From assembly GCF_002234675.1 (NCBI RefSeq), contig NC_019877.2, positions 4,247,041 through 4,311,040 on the forward strand: 64,000 bases of DNA, in the 5' to 3' direction. Below are positions 35,649 to 47,716 of this stretch, in pieces. Below the pieces are notes generated by a model. That model was not told the DNA's origin and ran no database searches. It saw only the letters and a program-made list of their open reading frames with translations. Source of the stretch: Oryzias latipes (Eukaryota; Chordata; Actinopteri; Beloniformes; Adrianichthyidae). Each line of letters begins with the position of its first letter. The stretch's first letter is position 1. The position numbers and the translations under genes are program-made.

Positions 35649-35789
35649 CCTCCCTGTTTTGCGAGTTACCGCCCAACTGACAAAGACCAAAGTAAATGTT
35701 GTGGTGGCACCTGTTGATTCAGCTCTCTGTTGCATGTGGTCAGCATCCAGCAGTGTGGCAGACAATCAAGTTAGCAACACACAAGACAT

Positions 35790-37099
35790 TCAGTCTTGAC
35801 GATGGTAACATGACAATGTCAGGATGTATGACACTTGCCGCAGTAAGTGATGTAGGAAAGCCTGAGAATTTACTGACTCAGGAAGTAAACGTTGTCTTTT
35901 TCCACTTAAATCATCACAACACAGGTTTCCCTTGGTAAATGTGTCTTAATTCATGTATTCATATTATGAAGTCTTAATATTTCCACACTTTAGTGATCAC
36001 AATTTTTACTTATCAGAAGGAAAGCAGTAAAATAAACATCACTACACATTGCACAATATAGTTTAATATCATGTTAGCTTTTTTTCCCTGTTCCATTTGC
36101 AGCAGCAGTTTTAACTTCATCAGCATTTGAAGCAACAATAGTTTTTTAGATTGTAGTCTACAGGACATTCTGTTTCCTCTCAACATCCTTCAGCTTTTAC
36201 TGGCCCTGAATCCATCTGCAGTTGGTCACTCTTCTTTTTTGGATCATTTTAGATTTTGAATTATGCAAACCAGGGACCAACAAGGGCTTCAGTTCTGAAG
36301 ATGCTCTGTCCTTTTTGTCTACACATCAGAAACTGGCTTCTATCAGGCTGGCTCCAACCCCCGATTTGGTCTTTAGTCCGTCCTGCTGCAAGGGAACAGA
36401 ACATTCACTTGAGTCCAGTTTGTTCTGGACAGCTAAAGATGCACAGATAAAGGACATATTTATAAATTTGCAAGACGTTTTCCAAAAATTTTTTTTACCT
36501 GGGTATGCCACTAGTATGTGATACTAGGCTTTCACTGGTGAGTTAGAGGGAGATAATAACTTATTTTATTAGTTATAGAATTTGAGTACTACCCCATGCT
36601 TTTTAGTAGCGTGATTCATTTCAAACATGTGGAAAGGGCATTTGACACATTTTTTTATTCAGTTTTCACGTCACTCATAAATTCAGTTATGGAGGTTTTT
36701 TTAAAGAATACAAGTTGCAATTCCTCTTTCAGAACTCCAGAAATTATATGATTTCTGGGTTGCTAGTTCTGGAAAATTTTCAGCAGCCTAGATGATTGTA
36801 GCAGGCTGGTTCCAGCTTTTCTCTAGAAATGGATGATGTAATGTAGTAGGCTGAAAAATTGTAAACATAAGGTTGTGCTATTGTTGGTCTAGTAGAGAGT
36901 TTTACCTCCAGCGGCTCAGCCTAACCCAAATGTTTGTCTTAAAGGCTTAAACATGGGTGTTTTTTTTTTTCTCATCCATGTTTATGAGATTAAAGCCCAG
37001 TCTCTCATTTACTGTACATTTTGTAATCACCACAGGGTTTCTTTTTAAATGCTCCATTTTTCCCTCTCACCAGGTTCCACTATACCAGTTCCCTCATTA
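35790..37099. other. Intergenic, between secreted ACE paralogue and duplicated block
   Basis: No supported gene or element. It contains poly(T) runs (about 36488, 36960) and short open frames only. The left edge of similarity to the itga3 intron begins near 37100. Confidence 0.5.
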
Positions 37100-37935
37100 T
37101 TTGAAGAGCTCTAGAGTTATTAAGAGCATTCGTAACCATGTCTGGGTTCATGAGATCTTTTATTTTTTTACAGCGCTTTTTACCTTCTACTGCAAGAGCT
37201 GCGCCTGAAAGAAGAATGTAGTGGGACTTCTATGTCTCTATTACCCAGTTTGATGAGACGCTGTCCCACATTAGTTTGAGGAAGAAAAAAATAAAAACAA
37301 AAATAAGATTGTCCTGATGCAAATAAGAAAATTGTAATAAAAAAGGTCAGAAAAAAAATCGATCAAAACCATCTCCTCCATGTTTTATTTGATTCTTTTG
37401 GATGGCGCAGAATACCACTATAGTTGAGTTCCTGTCAGTAACAAATACTGATACACAAAAAAAAAAAAAAAATACTGATACACACACTTCAGTGCCCTCT
37501 AGTGGTCATTAGCTGTAAATAACCACTGAAGGACAACTAGTTGTTAAAAATAACGAATGTTTGATCCTTTATTTATTTTTTAAAAATCATCTAAGTTGCT
37601 CCTGAGTATAAGTCTCACCCTGGGCCAAACTATGCAAAAAAACAAAAAATAAATGCAACTTATGTGCTTTTGCCCACTTCTCAGTTTTCACTCTGCAACC
37701 AGGTTTACATTTTTAAACATCACTTAAATGTTGGAATCAATATTAACATATTGATCGACTTTATTCTATGTGTGAACAAATATTTTTTCTGGGAGTTTTT
37801 GCCAACGATTTTAAAGACAAGATGAAAGTAATTATTTGCTGCTTTTAGAAGAGTTTGAGTTGTATACATATATATACTGTATAACTAACCACACTGAAAT
37901 AAATGCCAGTAAAGAAGTCATTTCTGAACAGCAAC
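37100..37935 (+). pseudogene. itga3 3' remnant (duplicated, both tail exons deleted)
   Basis: Positions 37100-37660 match the itga3 intron at 3560-4075, and 37665-37920 match the 3' UTR at 5455-5700, including the AATAAA. The junction CAACTTAT|GTGCTTTTGCCC at about 37665 removes the equivalent of 4076-5455, which held both tail exons. No coding exon remains. Confidence 0.8.
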
Positions 37936-39659
37936 AGCTTATGGATTTCTGAACATTGAGCTGCCCTAAAGAAAGAAAACCTAAAAATCTGTCAAAACAC
38001 TGAATTGAATGTTGTCTGTCGCATCTGTCGGAAAAAATGCTGCAAAATAGGTATGAATTGTATATATTAAAAAGCTCAGTGTGCTTTTATTTTTTTAATT
38101 TAATTTCCTGTATTCGACTATTCAGAATCCGACCCTGCAGGTATTTCACTGATAGAAAAGGGTCATGAACTGATTGATCTCTGCAGCAGCGGAAAGTTTA
38201 ACCCGACAGGCCTATAACCATGTGAGCCTCGTGAGGAAGGAGGATGCGTCGAAACAAACACAAACTAATTCCTGTGTTGCTTTTGTACAAATGGTGTAAT
38301 TAAACCCCTTCTAAACAAAAATGTTTGGAGTTTTTTTTTCCTATTTTATTTTTCTCAAAAGCAAAAATTTAAACAGTTAAAGAAAGTTACATTTAAAAAT
38401 GTTCACTCCATTTAAGACTTTACATTCATTTTAAATACACGCTTTATTACAAAAAAAAGATTTTTCTCTGCATAGACAGAAACAAACATTTAGATTTAAT
38501 GTTTACAGTAATACTGGATGCCGAGGCAAACCCTAAAAAAGAGATCTTTATCAGCTTCAAAATTTTTGACTTTGTCTTTGTATTTGTATAAAGAAACATT
38601 CATTACATTTTAACAACATCCAAGTTAAAATTGTGTCTATAACATAGAATAAATTTGGTTAGAAAACTTGGAAAAATTCACTTCAAAAGTGAATAAATAT
38701 GCATTTAAGGTGATATTCATTTTGTTAATGTTATTAATAACATAGAAAAATGAAAACACTTTTGTTCATCTTCAAGACATTTAATACACAATTGTGCAGA
38801 AATTTGAAATATTTGCAATAAATTGATAAGGTTTAATGAGGTCATTTAAATGAACATATTTCATGGCTTAAGATGCCTTAAAAAATATTAACATTTTAAT
38901 CAACAATAATTTAATGAAGAGCATTGTGATAAAAACGGTTTTGTCTTGGTTAGTAAATATTAGTTGGAGGTGTTGTACATAAAAACATTTCCATAGACAT
39001 TGAGGTTGCATTTGTGTTCACCGCAGTAATTCAGGGCTTACTTCACCCCTTCAGTCTTTACTGACAAATAGTCCGTTTTACTTCAGTTCCAAAGTAGACG
39101 AGGACTTTCTATACTTCTTTGCCTTTTTGTATTTGTGCACAAACACGATGGTGGTCACCGCGAAGATCAGGGCAACGGCCAGAAGGACCCAACTGCCCGT
39201 TGAAGCAGATGACTCGTAGAGGTACAGGCCAAGGAATTCCACTTTATTGGCCACTTCAAATTTTTCTAGAATTAGGAGACACGAGGGACAGTCAAGAAGT
39301 TTGCAAAAAAGACACAAAATAATTTCATTCTTTAAGCTGCTGAATCTCCACAAGGGGGAGCTGTTTAGTAATTTCTTTGTAAATGCTATTTATTTTCATT
39401 CAATTTGTTTTATCTGCATCTCCTGTTGACTTTCAGTAGAGCACAGCTGGATCAAACTAAAACAAAAAATCCAAAACTTAAGATTACCTTTTCAAATTTT
39501 TAAATTATATAAATGTTTCTTTCCCAGAAAACAGCATACAGTGTTCATAGTTTTAATTTCTTATTTTTATCTTAAAACCTGTGTAAAAATAATGAAAAGC
39601 TAATCAAAAATAAACTTAAGTCAGAATAAGTGATGATAAAAGTGGAATTTAGCTTTAGA

Positions 39660-39805
39660 GTCCCACTCTGATCATCTTTTTTTCTATTTTGAAACTGTTT
39701 CCAATGGTTTTTCAAATGCAATTACGCCATTTTAGTCCAAAAACTGTTATTTCTTAGTACACAGTTTTTGCAGAGCAGCAGAAGCTCTTTAGAAATTTGC
39801 CTCTC
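39660..39805 (+). repeat. Unclassified dispersed repeat, truncated copy 5
   Basis: This is the duplicate of the copy at 7816. It is cut after TTAGAAATTTGCCTCT, where unrelated sequence begins. Confidence 0.6.
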
Positions 39806-40236
39806 CCCTCCCTTTTTATTTTACTTCATAGCATTACTTTATCATAAAAAAAGATAAATAGAAATACAAAAAAAAAATAAAACAAATGATTAATCAATTG
39901 TTGAAAATGGTGAAATTGATTGACTATTAATGATATTACTTCACTTGCTCCAAAAAATGTATAAGCTGATTCATGATTTTTCCTATTGTAACATAATTTT
40001 GCACTTATTATTAACTTTTGATACTTGATCTAATTTTGCTATGGAAATTCCTGAAACAGTGTTATGTCTACTTTACTGATATAGTTTTATTTCTTAATCA
40101 TATCAATGATTTTTATAAGTAAGATAATCTGCATTTATTTTGGATACTTCATTGCCATGTTGAATTCTAAAAGTTATTTTTTACAAAATAATTTAAGTAA
40201 TTCATCTTTGTCAAGTGCTTTATTGATACTTCATGA

Positions 40237-40270
<34 letters not shown>

Positions 40271-40580
40271 GTCCTGTCCAACAGCTAGGCAAACAGATGA
40301 GAGCTGAGGGCCTCTTGTGTTGGACATATTTTATTCTAACAAGATACTTCATGATTCTTAATTCGGATAATGATAAATTATGTAATAAAATGGATATGGT
40401 ATAACGGGGTGGGATTATATAAATTCGCTTCCTTCCACTCCCTTTCAAGCAATATTTATTAATATGTCTAATTATCCCAAGTTTGATTAGTTATTGTATG
40501 AATGTATAACTGATGTTTGTATTGTTTTTGTGTATTATTCCTGTTTGATTGCTTGAAATAAAACATTTCAAATCAAAATA
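39806..40580. other. Unrelated DNA replacing ace exons 17-24 in the pseudogene
   Basis: The flanks match about 7952 and about 11719 of the parent, so 3.8 kb of the parent is replaced by 0.78 kb of foreign AT-rich sequence. It ends with AATAAAACATTTCAAATC at about 40555-40575, like a retroelement 3' end. It holds a nested short retroposon at 40241-40342. Confidence 0.6.
40241..40342 (-). mobile_element. Short retroposed insert with 16-bp target duplication
   Basis: GATACTTCATGATTCT occurs at 40225-40240 and again at 40343-40358. Between them, a roughly 100-bp unit reads on the minus strand into a poly(A) tail (poly(T) at 40239-40266 on +). The perfect 16-bp duplication and A tail are signatures of LINE-mediated retroposition. 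The source transcript is not recognised. Confidence 0.75.
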
Positions 40581-40610
40581 ATTTCCAATATTTAATCGAA
40601 GCTAATCACT

Positions 40611-40831
40611 CCTTCTTCCTCTTTTGGCTTCTCCCATCAGGGGTCGCCACAGCGAACAAGTCGCATGGTAAACTTGGCAATGTTTTACACCGGATGCCCT
40701 TCCTGACGCAACCTTCTCAAACTGGGCTTGGAACCGGCAGAGGAAGAGAAGGGAACAGGGAGCAGCCCGGAGTCGAACCCTGGTTTCACGGACGAAGGCA
40801 CCGCAAACCAGCACGAGCTAAACTGGCTCCC
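40611..40831 (-). mobile_element. tRNA-derived SINE, near full length
   Basis: On the minus strand it starts GGGAGCCAGTTTAGCTCGTG (A-box region). It has a perfect B box GGTTCGACTCC (40769-40779) and ends GCGACCCCTGATGGGAGAAG plus a purine tail. The flanks TAATCGAAGCTAATCACT (40593-40610) and TAATTGAAGCTAATCACT (40832-40849) form an 18-bp target duplication with one mismatch. The parental site at about 11718 carries a single version. The 3' end matches the RTE-like LINE at 57343-57388. Confidence 0.88.
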
Positions 40832-41727
40832 TAATTGAAGCTAATCACTAAACAACAAAATATTTTAAAACGTTTTAAGCAATTTTTTCCACTCAACTGA
40901 AACACTTATTTTTATAGCCAACATTTCTGGCACAGAAAAACAAAAAATAACAGTAAGAGGTGAACATTTTATATTTCAAATTTAAACTTTTACTTATCTA
41001 GACCATAATCATAAAATTATTTCATATTTGTATTTTGCCCAATAAATTTTATAAGACAAGAACTTGTCTGATTTTTTTTCAACGCTACATTAAAAAAATA
41101 AAACACAAAAATCACATCTTTAAGTCATACCATCAAGCACAGCCGCTTTGTTGTCCAAAGGCAAACAATAGCTCATTGTAATCCCTGGACTCTGCCATTA
41201 TCTTCTGGAGGTCTGAGAAACACCAAATATTTTAGATCACAATTTATGGCTGATTCACCCTGTAAACACAGGGGAGTTTCTCCTTAAGGGCTATTAGTGA
41301 AAGGACTTTAGAATTATGGAGATTCGTTTTTTTCTCCCGTCTTCCATTTATCAAAAGACACACACTTAAAAGTATGAAATATTGAGATTTCTTATCACAT
41401 TCATCTACTTTGTCTTTAGTTTGTTTGTGAATTTACAAAACAAAGGTAAATGACTGATGTATTTTATCTGACCTTACCAGGGTCTAGTGGATGGCATCTC
41501 CCATCTTCTCGGCAAACCTCAGCCACACTGTATTTAGTCTCCATGTTGGACAGAAGAGTGTTGTACTGCAAAAGGCAACCATAGAACTTTAGTTTTCCCA
41601 CAAAAGAAAAGGTAATTATTATGAGTTTTGATATTCAAAATTGTTGGATATTATTCAATTTAAAGGCAGAAAGAGAATGCAGATTTCATTAAACCACTGT
41701 CAGTCAGCATGTGACATGCATTAACAT

Positions 41728-42080
41728 CCCACTCTGATCATCTTTTAATATTCAAAGCATATTCAGTGGTTTTCTATTATGACTATGCCGTTTTGAAGGA
41801 ACTTTTCAAAAACCTGTCGTTTTCTAGAACAGTTTCTGCAGAGTGCCGGTTGTTCATGAGAAATCTGCATCCGAGTCGTGGGCAGAACCGTTGGGGCAGA
41901 GAAAGCCTGCCCTCATTCCTCTGTTCACATTCTCTCCCACTTGCTTACAGCCCCTCACACCCCCAACATAACATTAGCGGTGCAATAAAAATGGATGCAT
42001 CAGAATGGAGCGGAGCAGGGAGCTTGTGGCCCACCGACTGTAGCAGTAACACAATTTCCATTGAAGTGGGTCTTTAACTT
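41728..42080 (+). repeat. Unclassified dispersed repeat, copy 6
   Basis: This is the segmental-duplicate partner of the copy at 12676-13040, with scattered substitutions. Confidence 0.6.
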
Positions 42081-42359
42081 GTTTATGGTCCAGTTTACTA
42101 AGTAAAATGAAATATGATATATTTAAGCACATCCAGAAGCACACGTATCAAGGATCCATTTATGGTTAGAAAATTGGGAGAATGCCATCAGAATGAACCT
42201 TGTCCGAGATCTGAAACTCTTGCTAAATGAAAAACAAAACTTCTGTGTTAAATGAGAGAAAAACAACAACAACCAATCTGTGCAAATACAAATGGAGTTG
42301 GAAAGTAATCAGCAATCAGCAAGTAATCAGCATCTCACACCAGTTAAACAGTTGACCAT

Positions 42360-43080
42360 GAGGCCAATGTTTAAGCAGAGTTTCCTTTCAAGATCGTCCG
42401 AGGGGGCTCAATGGCCTTCTTAGGGCAGTCAAGAAAAACACGTTCTTCAAGAAGTCCTGGGTCTTTCCCTTAGCCTTTTTCTGTATCAGAACAAATCAGC
42501 CTTTCTTGAAAATGTTTTACTACAGAAAATATCATAACCAGATGGTAAAATCTTTGATGACAAGTTGCTCAACTTCTCACTGTGAACCCAGCTCAGCCCC
42601 TTGCTTTTGCTGTCTCTCTCTGAGCACATTAAAAATTCTTAACTTTAATTGAGGTAAAATGCTGTTCAGCGTTTCATCTCATAAGGCCAAAAGGACCATA
42701 TGATCTACAACAGGCATATTCTATACTGTCAAAACTGGAAATTCTCCATCCTGTTCTTCTCTCAGATATTATGTTAGAAAGATTTGCTCTAATATAGTTC
42801 AAAACCGACAAGAAATGAGACTCTACACTGTCATACAAACTCTCAGTTTTGCTTGGACAGGCATGGAACAGCCTCTAGCAAATGTCCTAATACCCTGTGC
42901 ATCTGTCATAAAGCTTGTTTTGAGTCAACTTAAGACATAAAGACTGGTTGGGAAATTTAAACACACCCTCTGACATGCTGGTGAGGGTTAAAAGGTCAAA
43001 TGTTGCACCATTCATTCTGAGGCACTTGTAAAACATCTTTAGCATCAAAGGATGACCTTACCTTAGAAAATAAATAGTGG
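42360..43080 (-). pseudogene. Duplicate of the unidentified coding relic
   Basis: This corresponds to 13280-14080 of the parental intron with a further internal deletion near 42640. No function is suggested. Confidence 0.35.
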
Positions 43081-44186
43081 GATCCCCTTAGGAACCGACC
43101 ACCACTACATCAACAGTGTCCTGGATAATAATAATAATTTTGATTAAATAAATTCTAATGTTGTGTTTCCCAAACTAGTGCAAGATACAAGAAGAAGTTA
43201 AAATTTCTGAATAATTCTGATGGTCTCACCATCGCCTGTTTATTGGCATCGGTGATGTCTGTGTAGAATTTCCAGCTGGCTTCAGTGTATGCGTTCCACA
43301 CCTCCTCAGCTGTGGTATTATATTCATCTAGAAGTCTTTTAGCATCAAGCTCATCTGTATTCTTTTCTGGGTAAAGAAGGAGGTTAGAAAAACTTTAACA
43401 AACAGCATCACAAATAAACTTTAAGCACCTAAGCAGCAATGCTTTACCAATATCTTCAGGGTATCCTTCAGGGACAGGTGGGACCCAGCCAAAGTCAGGC
43501 CATCCCAGGGTCTCATTTACGTTTTGTTCTTCCAGCCACTTAATAACAGGTTCAAAGTATTTCAACAATGAGTTGGCATTCATCTCCCTGGTGCCTATGG
43601 CCTCCTGAAGGACTTCAGGCCACGGTTTGGAGGAACCAGCTTGAAGGACTTTCCTGAGAATGAAGAGAAAAAGACTGTTAGTTTTTAATGAACACAAATT
43701 ATACATTTATGTTTAGTACTAAGACCTGAAAAAGTGGTACCTCAGAATCTCTCCCGCTTCTGCAGAGCGGTAGATGTCACATGTATGCAAAGGACCTGTG
43801 TGTTTGGCTGCCTCGCACAGTTTCTCATGGAATTGGAACTGAAGGATGAAGCTGACAAAATACCTGCAGGGAAAAGAGTTTTCTCATTACCAGCACATTT
43901 ATGAGAGTGGTGGAGGCCTGTTTTATTTGCTGCTTTCATTTTCCAGCCCCCAAACAAAAGCTTGAGTCTGTTTTGGCTTTCCCTTCATGCTTCCTGCCAT
44001 TATTGTGAGAATGCATAGTTTGATAAACCACAAAACACAATAGAAAAGCAATGTTACACTTTACATTTATCTATTACTGTTGTCTAAATTGGATCAGCAA
44101 AATAATATTTTGCATGTGTATGTACGGTGCCATTGAACTCAATGCCTTTTTCATTGGACTTTTGTGAAAAAGTCAAGAAAAAAGCA

Positions 44187-44330
44187 ACACATTCATTCAT
44201 TTTCTATTCCGTTTTGTACCTTTCTGGGTCACGGGGCTGCCGGGGCCTATCCCGGCCACTTGTCGCCACTCTGTCGCAGGGCAGAATGTCCACAATCACA
44301 CACCCATTCATTCATCTATTTATTCACCTA
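44187..44330 (+). repeat. Insertion of a common fish interspersed repeat fragment
   Basis: CATTCATTCATTTTCTATTC, then GGGTCACGGGGCTGCCGGGG, CCTATCCCGGCC and a closing CATTCATTCA interrupt the pseudogene intron. The parental intron (about 15620) lacks it. It resembles a widespread fish repeat with the phrase GGAGCCTATCCCAGC; the class is uncertain. Confidence 0.55.
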
Positions 44331-46034
44331 ACACATACTCATGACATTTACAACTTGGGTTCAAGTCCTGTGGGTGAAACCAGGATTTTACCTGATGTAT
44401 GGGGTGTTTCCGGGAATGTGGTACTTTGCCCCAGGATCAAAATGCTCCTCTGATCGTTTGGTCGGCGGACAAATTCCCCTATTATTTTGTTCTGTAAAGA
44501 GACAGAACTAGGACTTTCAAACATTTTTAATGGGCATGGGGGCCAGCACAGAATATAAAACCAACTAATTCTAATGTCCTTTGGCAATAGATCGTACCTG
44601 AGGTACCACCACCAGTCTTAAAGTCAGGAGTTACTATAGCAACCCTGTTTTGTATGCAAATGCATGTACATCCCTAACCTACAGTGAACAAAGGTAAATT
44701 CTTCTACCTGAAGTCTTTGCGGTTGTAGAAGTCCCAGGCCGATGCGTGACACACAACGTCTCGATCATCAGGTTTGACAATCATAGATCCTTCCCAGAAT
44801 TCTTTTGGCATCTCCATCAACCCCAGGGAGGTGAAGAACTCCTCTGACACTCGAAACATGTGTGTAGCATTGTAGCCCTGTGAAAGAGTTAGAACAAAAC
44901 CTGATTAAGGAATAAATATCTGGAAAATAAAATAGTTTTTCATTGTCCGGCAGTCCAGTCAGACTAGAGAACCTCCATTTTTGAACTTACTTGTCTGACC
45001 ATTTCATCAGTCACATCCAGGTTGGGTTTGTTGGGAAATGGGATCATCAGGTCGTAAATGTTGTTCCATGTTTGAGCCCACATGTTTCCTAAGAAGTAAG
45101 AGAAGACAATTTGTGCTTAAAGATGCTTTCCAAAAGATGTCTTTATTGGCTAGTCTTTATGGCCAACCTAACATTGTAGTTGATGCATCTTACCCAACAG
45201 GTGTGCAGGGATTGGTCCTTTCAGGTTGATGTACTTGGAACCATATTGGTTGTAGAGCTTGCGGCGCACAAAGGCGTGCAGGTGCAGATAGAGTGGCTCG
45301 ATGGTTTTGTAAAGGTTGTCAATGTCTTGCTCAAAGGTTTCACTCTCATACCAGGATCGCCAGTTAGCTCCAGTGTCTGAAAATCCTAAAAGACAGGATT
45401 AAGTGCTCTCTGGTCAGGTATGTAATCTTCATCTGTAATTTTTTTGTTCAATTGATCATTTATTGAGGATTACAAGAGAAAAAGGTAAATACTTACCATC
45501 AGCTTGAGAAGCTTTGTTGCTAAGCTCCACAAACTCTGGATAGAGCTTTTTGAGAGGAACACCTGACGCATTGTGCCAACCGTCCCAAGCAAACAGCAGC
45601 TTCTTGTAGCTTCTAGAGGTGGCCATGATGTCAGTGAGCTCTTCAAAACAAAACATATGCAAAAACCACTCAGTTAGAGAGAGAGAGCCAATACGACGAC
45701 ATACAGTCAGGACCATAAATATTTGGACAGAGACATATTCTTTCTAATTCTAATTTTGTTTCTGTACTTTACCAAAGTGAATATTAAATAGAACAACTTA
45801 GGTGCCATTGTAGTGCATACTTTTAGCTTTTATTCCAGGGGTTTAACAAAAAGATTGCATTAATAATGTAAAAAACTGAAGCATGTTTTAACACAATCCC
45901 TTCATTTCATGGGCTCGTAAGTAATTGGACAATTGACTTACATGCTATTGCATGGGCAGGTCTGGGCAATTCCCTTGTTATGTCATTATGAGTGAAGCAG
46001 ATAAAAGGACTGGAGTGGATTATAGGACTTGTGC

Positions 46035-46705
46035 TGTCATGGTGGCCTGTCTGACTCCTCCCCCTCCAGCAGCTGCTGCTCATCTCCCTCAGCTGTGACT
46101 ACTCACCTCATCAAGCCTCTGCTCTTCTTAAGGAGACCCAGCTCCAGCAATCATCGCCAGTCCGTTAACCCTGACGGTGCCCTTGTCTCCTGAAGCTCTA
46201 CGTCTGGCCCCTTAGTCTCTGCACTAAGTTAACCTTGTCTTGTCCTCTGCACTCAGGTTACCTTATCACGCCACGAGAGTCACCTGAGTTCACCATCCGG
46301 AGCAGCTACAGCCTCAGCCTTCCACCGCTGACGTTTCCTGCCACTGAGAGCCACAGCCTCTGAGTTCACCATCTGGAGCAGCTACAGCCTCAGCCTTCCT
46401 CCGCTGACGTTTCCTGCCACTGAGAGCCACAGCCGCTGTCCTCATCTAGACCACGGCCACGCCACCGAGCGTCCACGCTTATCAAGATCACCACGCCACA
46501 CCAGGGTTCAAGATCCTGCCCACGAACATTGTCTCGCTCCCGCTCTAGAAATTCTGGATCTACACTCGAGAGCCACAGCCACGATTACCCACTACACCAT
46601 CAACAACCGCAAGAAACATTAAGAAAATAAAAACTTCTTCACTCACCTGCCTCTGCCTTCTGGGTTTTCAGCATCTGGGTCTTCCTCCGCGTTCTAGTCA
46701 TGACA
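46035..46705 (+). repeat. 5' LTR of the Gypsy element
   Basis: It spans TGTCATGG to TCATGACA, 671 bp. A 76-bp tandem duplication inside it (units 46286-46361 and 46362-46437) is shared by both LTRs. A TATA-like CTTCTTAAGG at about 46124-46133 lies about 28 bases before GCCAGTCCGTT (46156-46166), which would be the transcript 5' end if self-priming is used. Confidence 0.92.
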
Positions 46706-47716
46706 GAACGGACTGGCCAGAACCCCGACCCAGCTGACCCGGAAGGACTCCGTGTGGCAGTCCAACAGCAGGGCATCATGCTCGGACGTCAAGCTGACGC
46801 TTTGGGACAGATGGCCTCCGCCCAGCAGGAGTTATTTCGACGTCTGGACAGCATGACACAGACTTTGTTGGAATTAACCCGGCAACGACCCGGTTCCACG
46901 GCTCCTGCCTCACCTCCGCTCTCCGACAACCAGACCGCTTCCGCTTCCTCCTCCGCCCCGGAGAATTACCGACTACACCCCGAACCGTTCCATGGTGACG
47001 TTGAGGCTTGCGGAGGGTTTTTGCTACAATGTCAGCTCCTTTTCCAACAGGCCCCCCGGTTCTATCAATCTGATCATAGCAAGATCACTCTCATTGTCAA
47101 TTCCCTCAGGAGTAAAGCGCTACAATGGGCTGAGGCTTTTCTGGCGGCTAATCCCATATCTCATCTCCCGTTTAATCGCTTAATCGACGAATTTCGGTTA
47201 GTTTTTGATCAACCTAGGAAACAGGAAGAAGCCACCAGACGTTTGCTGAGCCTCAAGCAACGCAATCGATCTGTCAGCGACCACGTGATAGACTTTAGGA
47301 TCTTAGCAGTGGAGGCCGGATGGACTGACCCAGCTCTAAAAGGGGTCTTTTATCAGTCCTTAAATGAAAATATCAAGGATCACTTATGTTCACAGCCTGA
47401 GGCTTCCTCCTTCGAAGAATTAGTGTCCGCCGCGTTACGTTCTGACACCCGCCTCAGAGAACGTAATCGTGAATGTTATCCTGTAACCCGAAAGACACCA
47501 TCTACTAATCCGGTTGCTTTTCCTGCCTATCCTGTTGAATCTTCCCCTTTCAGATCGCGAGAGCCACCAGTGGAACCTATGCAGGTTGGTCATGCCAAGC
47601 TGTCTGAAGAAGAGCGGCAGAAACGTAGAGAGGAGGGACTATGCTTCTACTGCGGTAAACCCGGTCATCAGGTTTCCCAATGTTCACTACGTTTAAACTC
47701 CAGAACCCCCCGCTAG
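46700..47716 (+). CDS. gag: Gypsy gag polyprotein
   Basis: The 338 residues start [17 protein letters not shown], with the ATG inside the last bases of the LTR. A capsid-like region (about residues 85-260) is followed by a CCHC zinc knuckle, [14 protein letters not shown], near the C-terminus. The start and the glutamine-rich N-terminal helix resemble Sushi/PEG10-type gag. The frame is uninterrupted. Confidence 0.88.
   Translation: MTERTGQNPDPADPEGLRVAVQQQGIMLGRQADALGQMASAQQELFRRLDSMTQTLLELTRQRPGSTAPASPPLSDNQTASASSSAPENYRLHPEPFHGDVEACGGFLLQCQLLFQQAPRFYQSDHSKITLIVNSLRSKALQWAEAFLAANPISHLPFNRLIDEFRLVFDQPRKQEEATRRLLSLKQRNRSVSDHVIDFRILAVEAGWTDPALKGVFYQSLNENIKDHLCSQPEASSFEELVSAALRSDTRLRERNRECYPVTRKTPSTNPVAFPAYPVESSPFRSREPPVEPMQVGHAKLSEEERQKRREEGLCFYCGKPGHQVSQCSLRLNSRTPR
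46707..46717 (+). promoter_or_regulatory. Putative self-priming primer-binding site of the Gypsy element
   Basis: AACGGACTGGC begins two bases after the 5' LTR and is the exact reverse complement of GCCAGTCCGTT at 46156-46166 within the LTR. In Tf1 and the vertebrate Sushi group, the transcript's own first 11 bases prime reverse transcription. The gag start codon overlaps the LTR end, leaving little room for a conventional tRNA site elsewhere. Confidence 0.65.
47692..47698 (+). promoter_or_regulatory. Ribosomal -1 frameshift slippery site between gag and pol
   Basis: TTTAAAC sits so that the gag frame reads U UUA AAC, the canonical X XXY YYZ arrangement. The pol frame is the -1 frame and is open across the site. 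The gag stop follows six codons later. Sushi-group elements and their domesticated relative PEG10 use -1 frameshifting. Confidence 0.75.
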
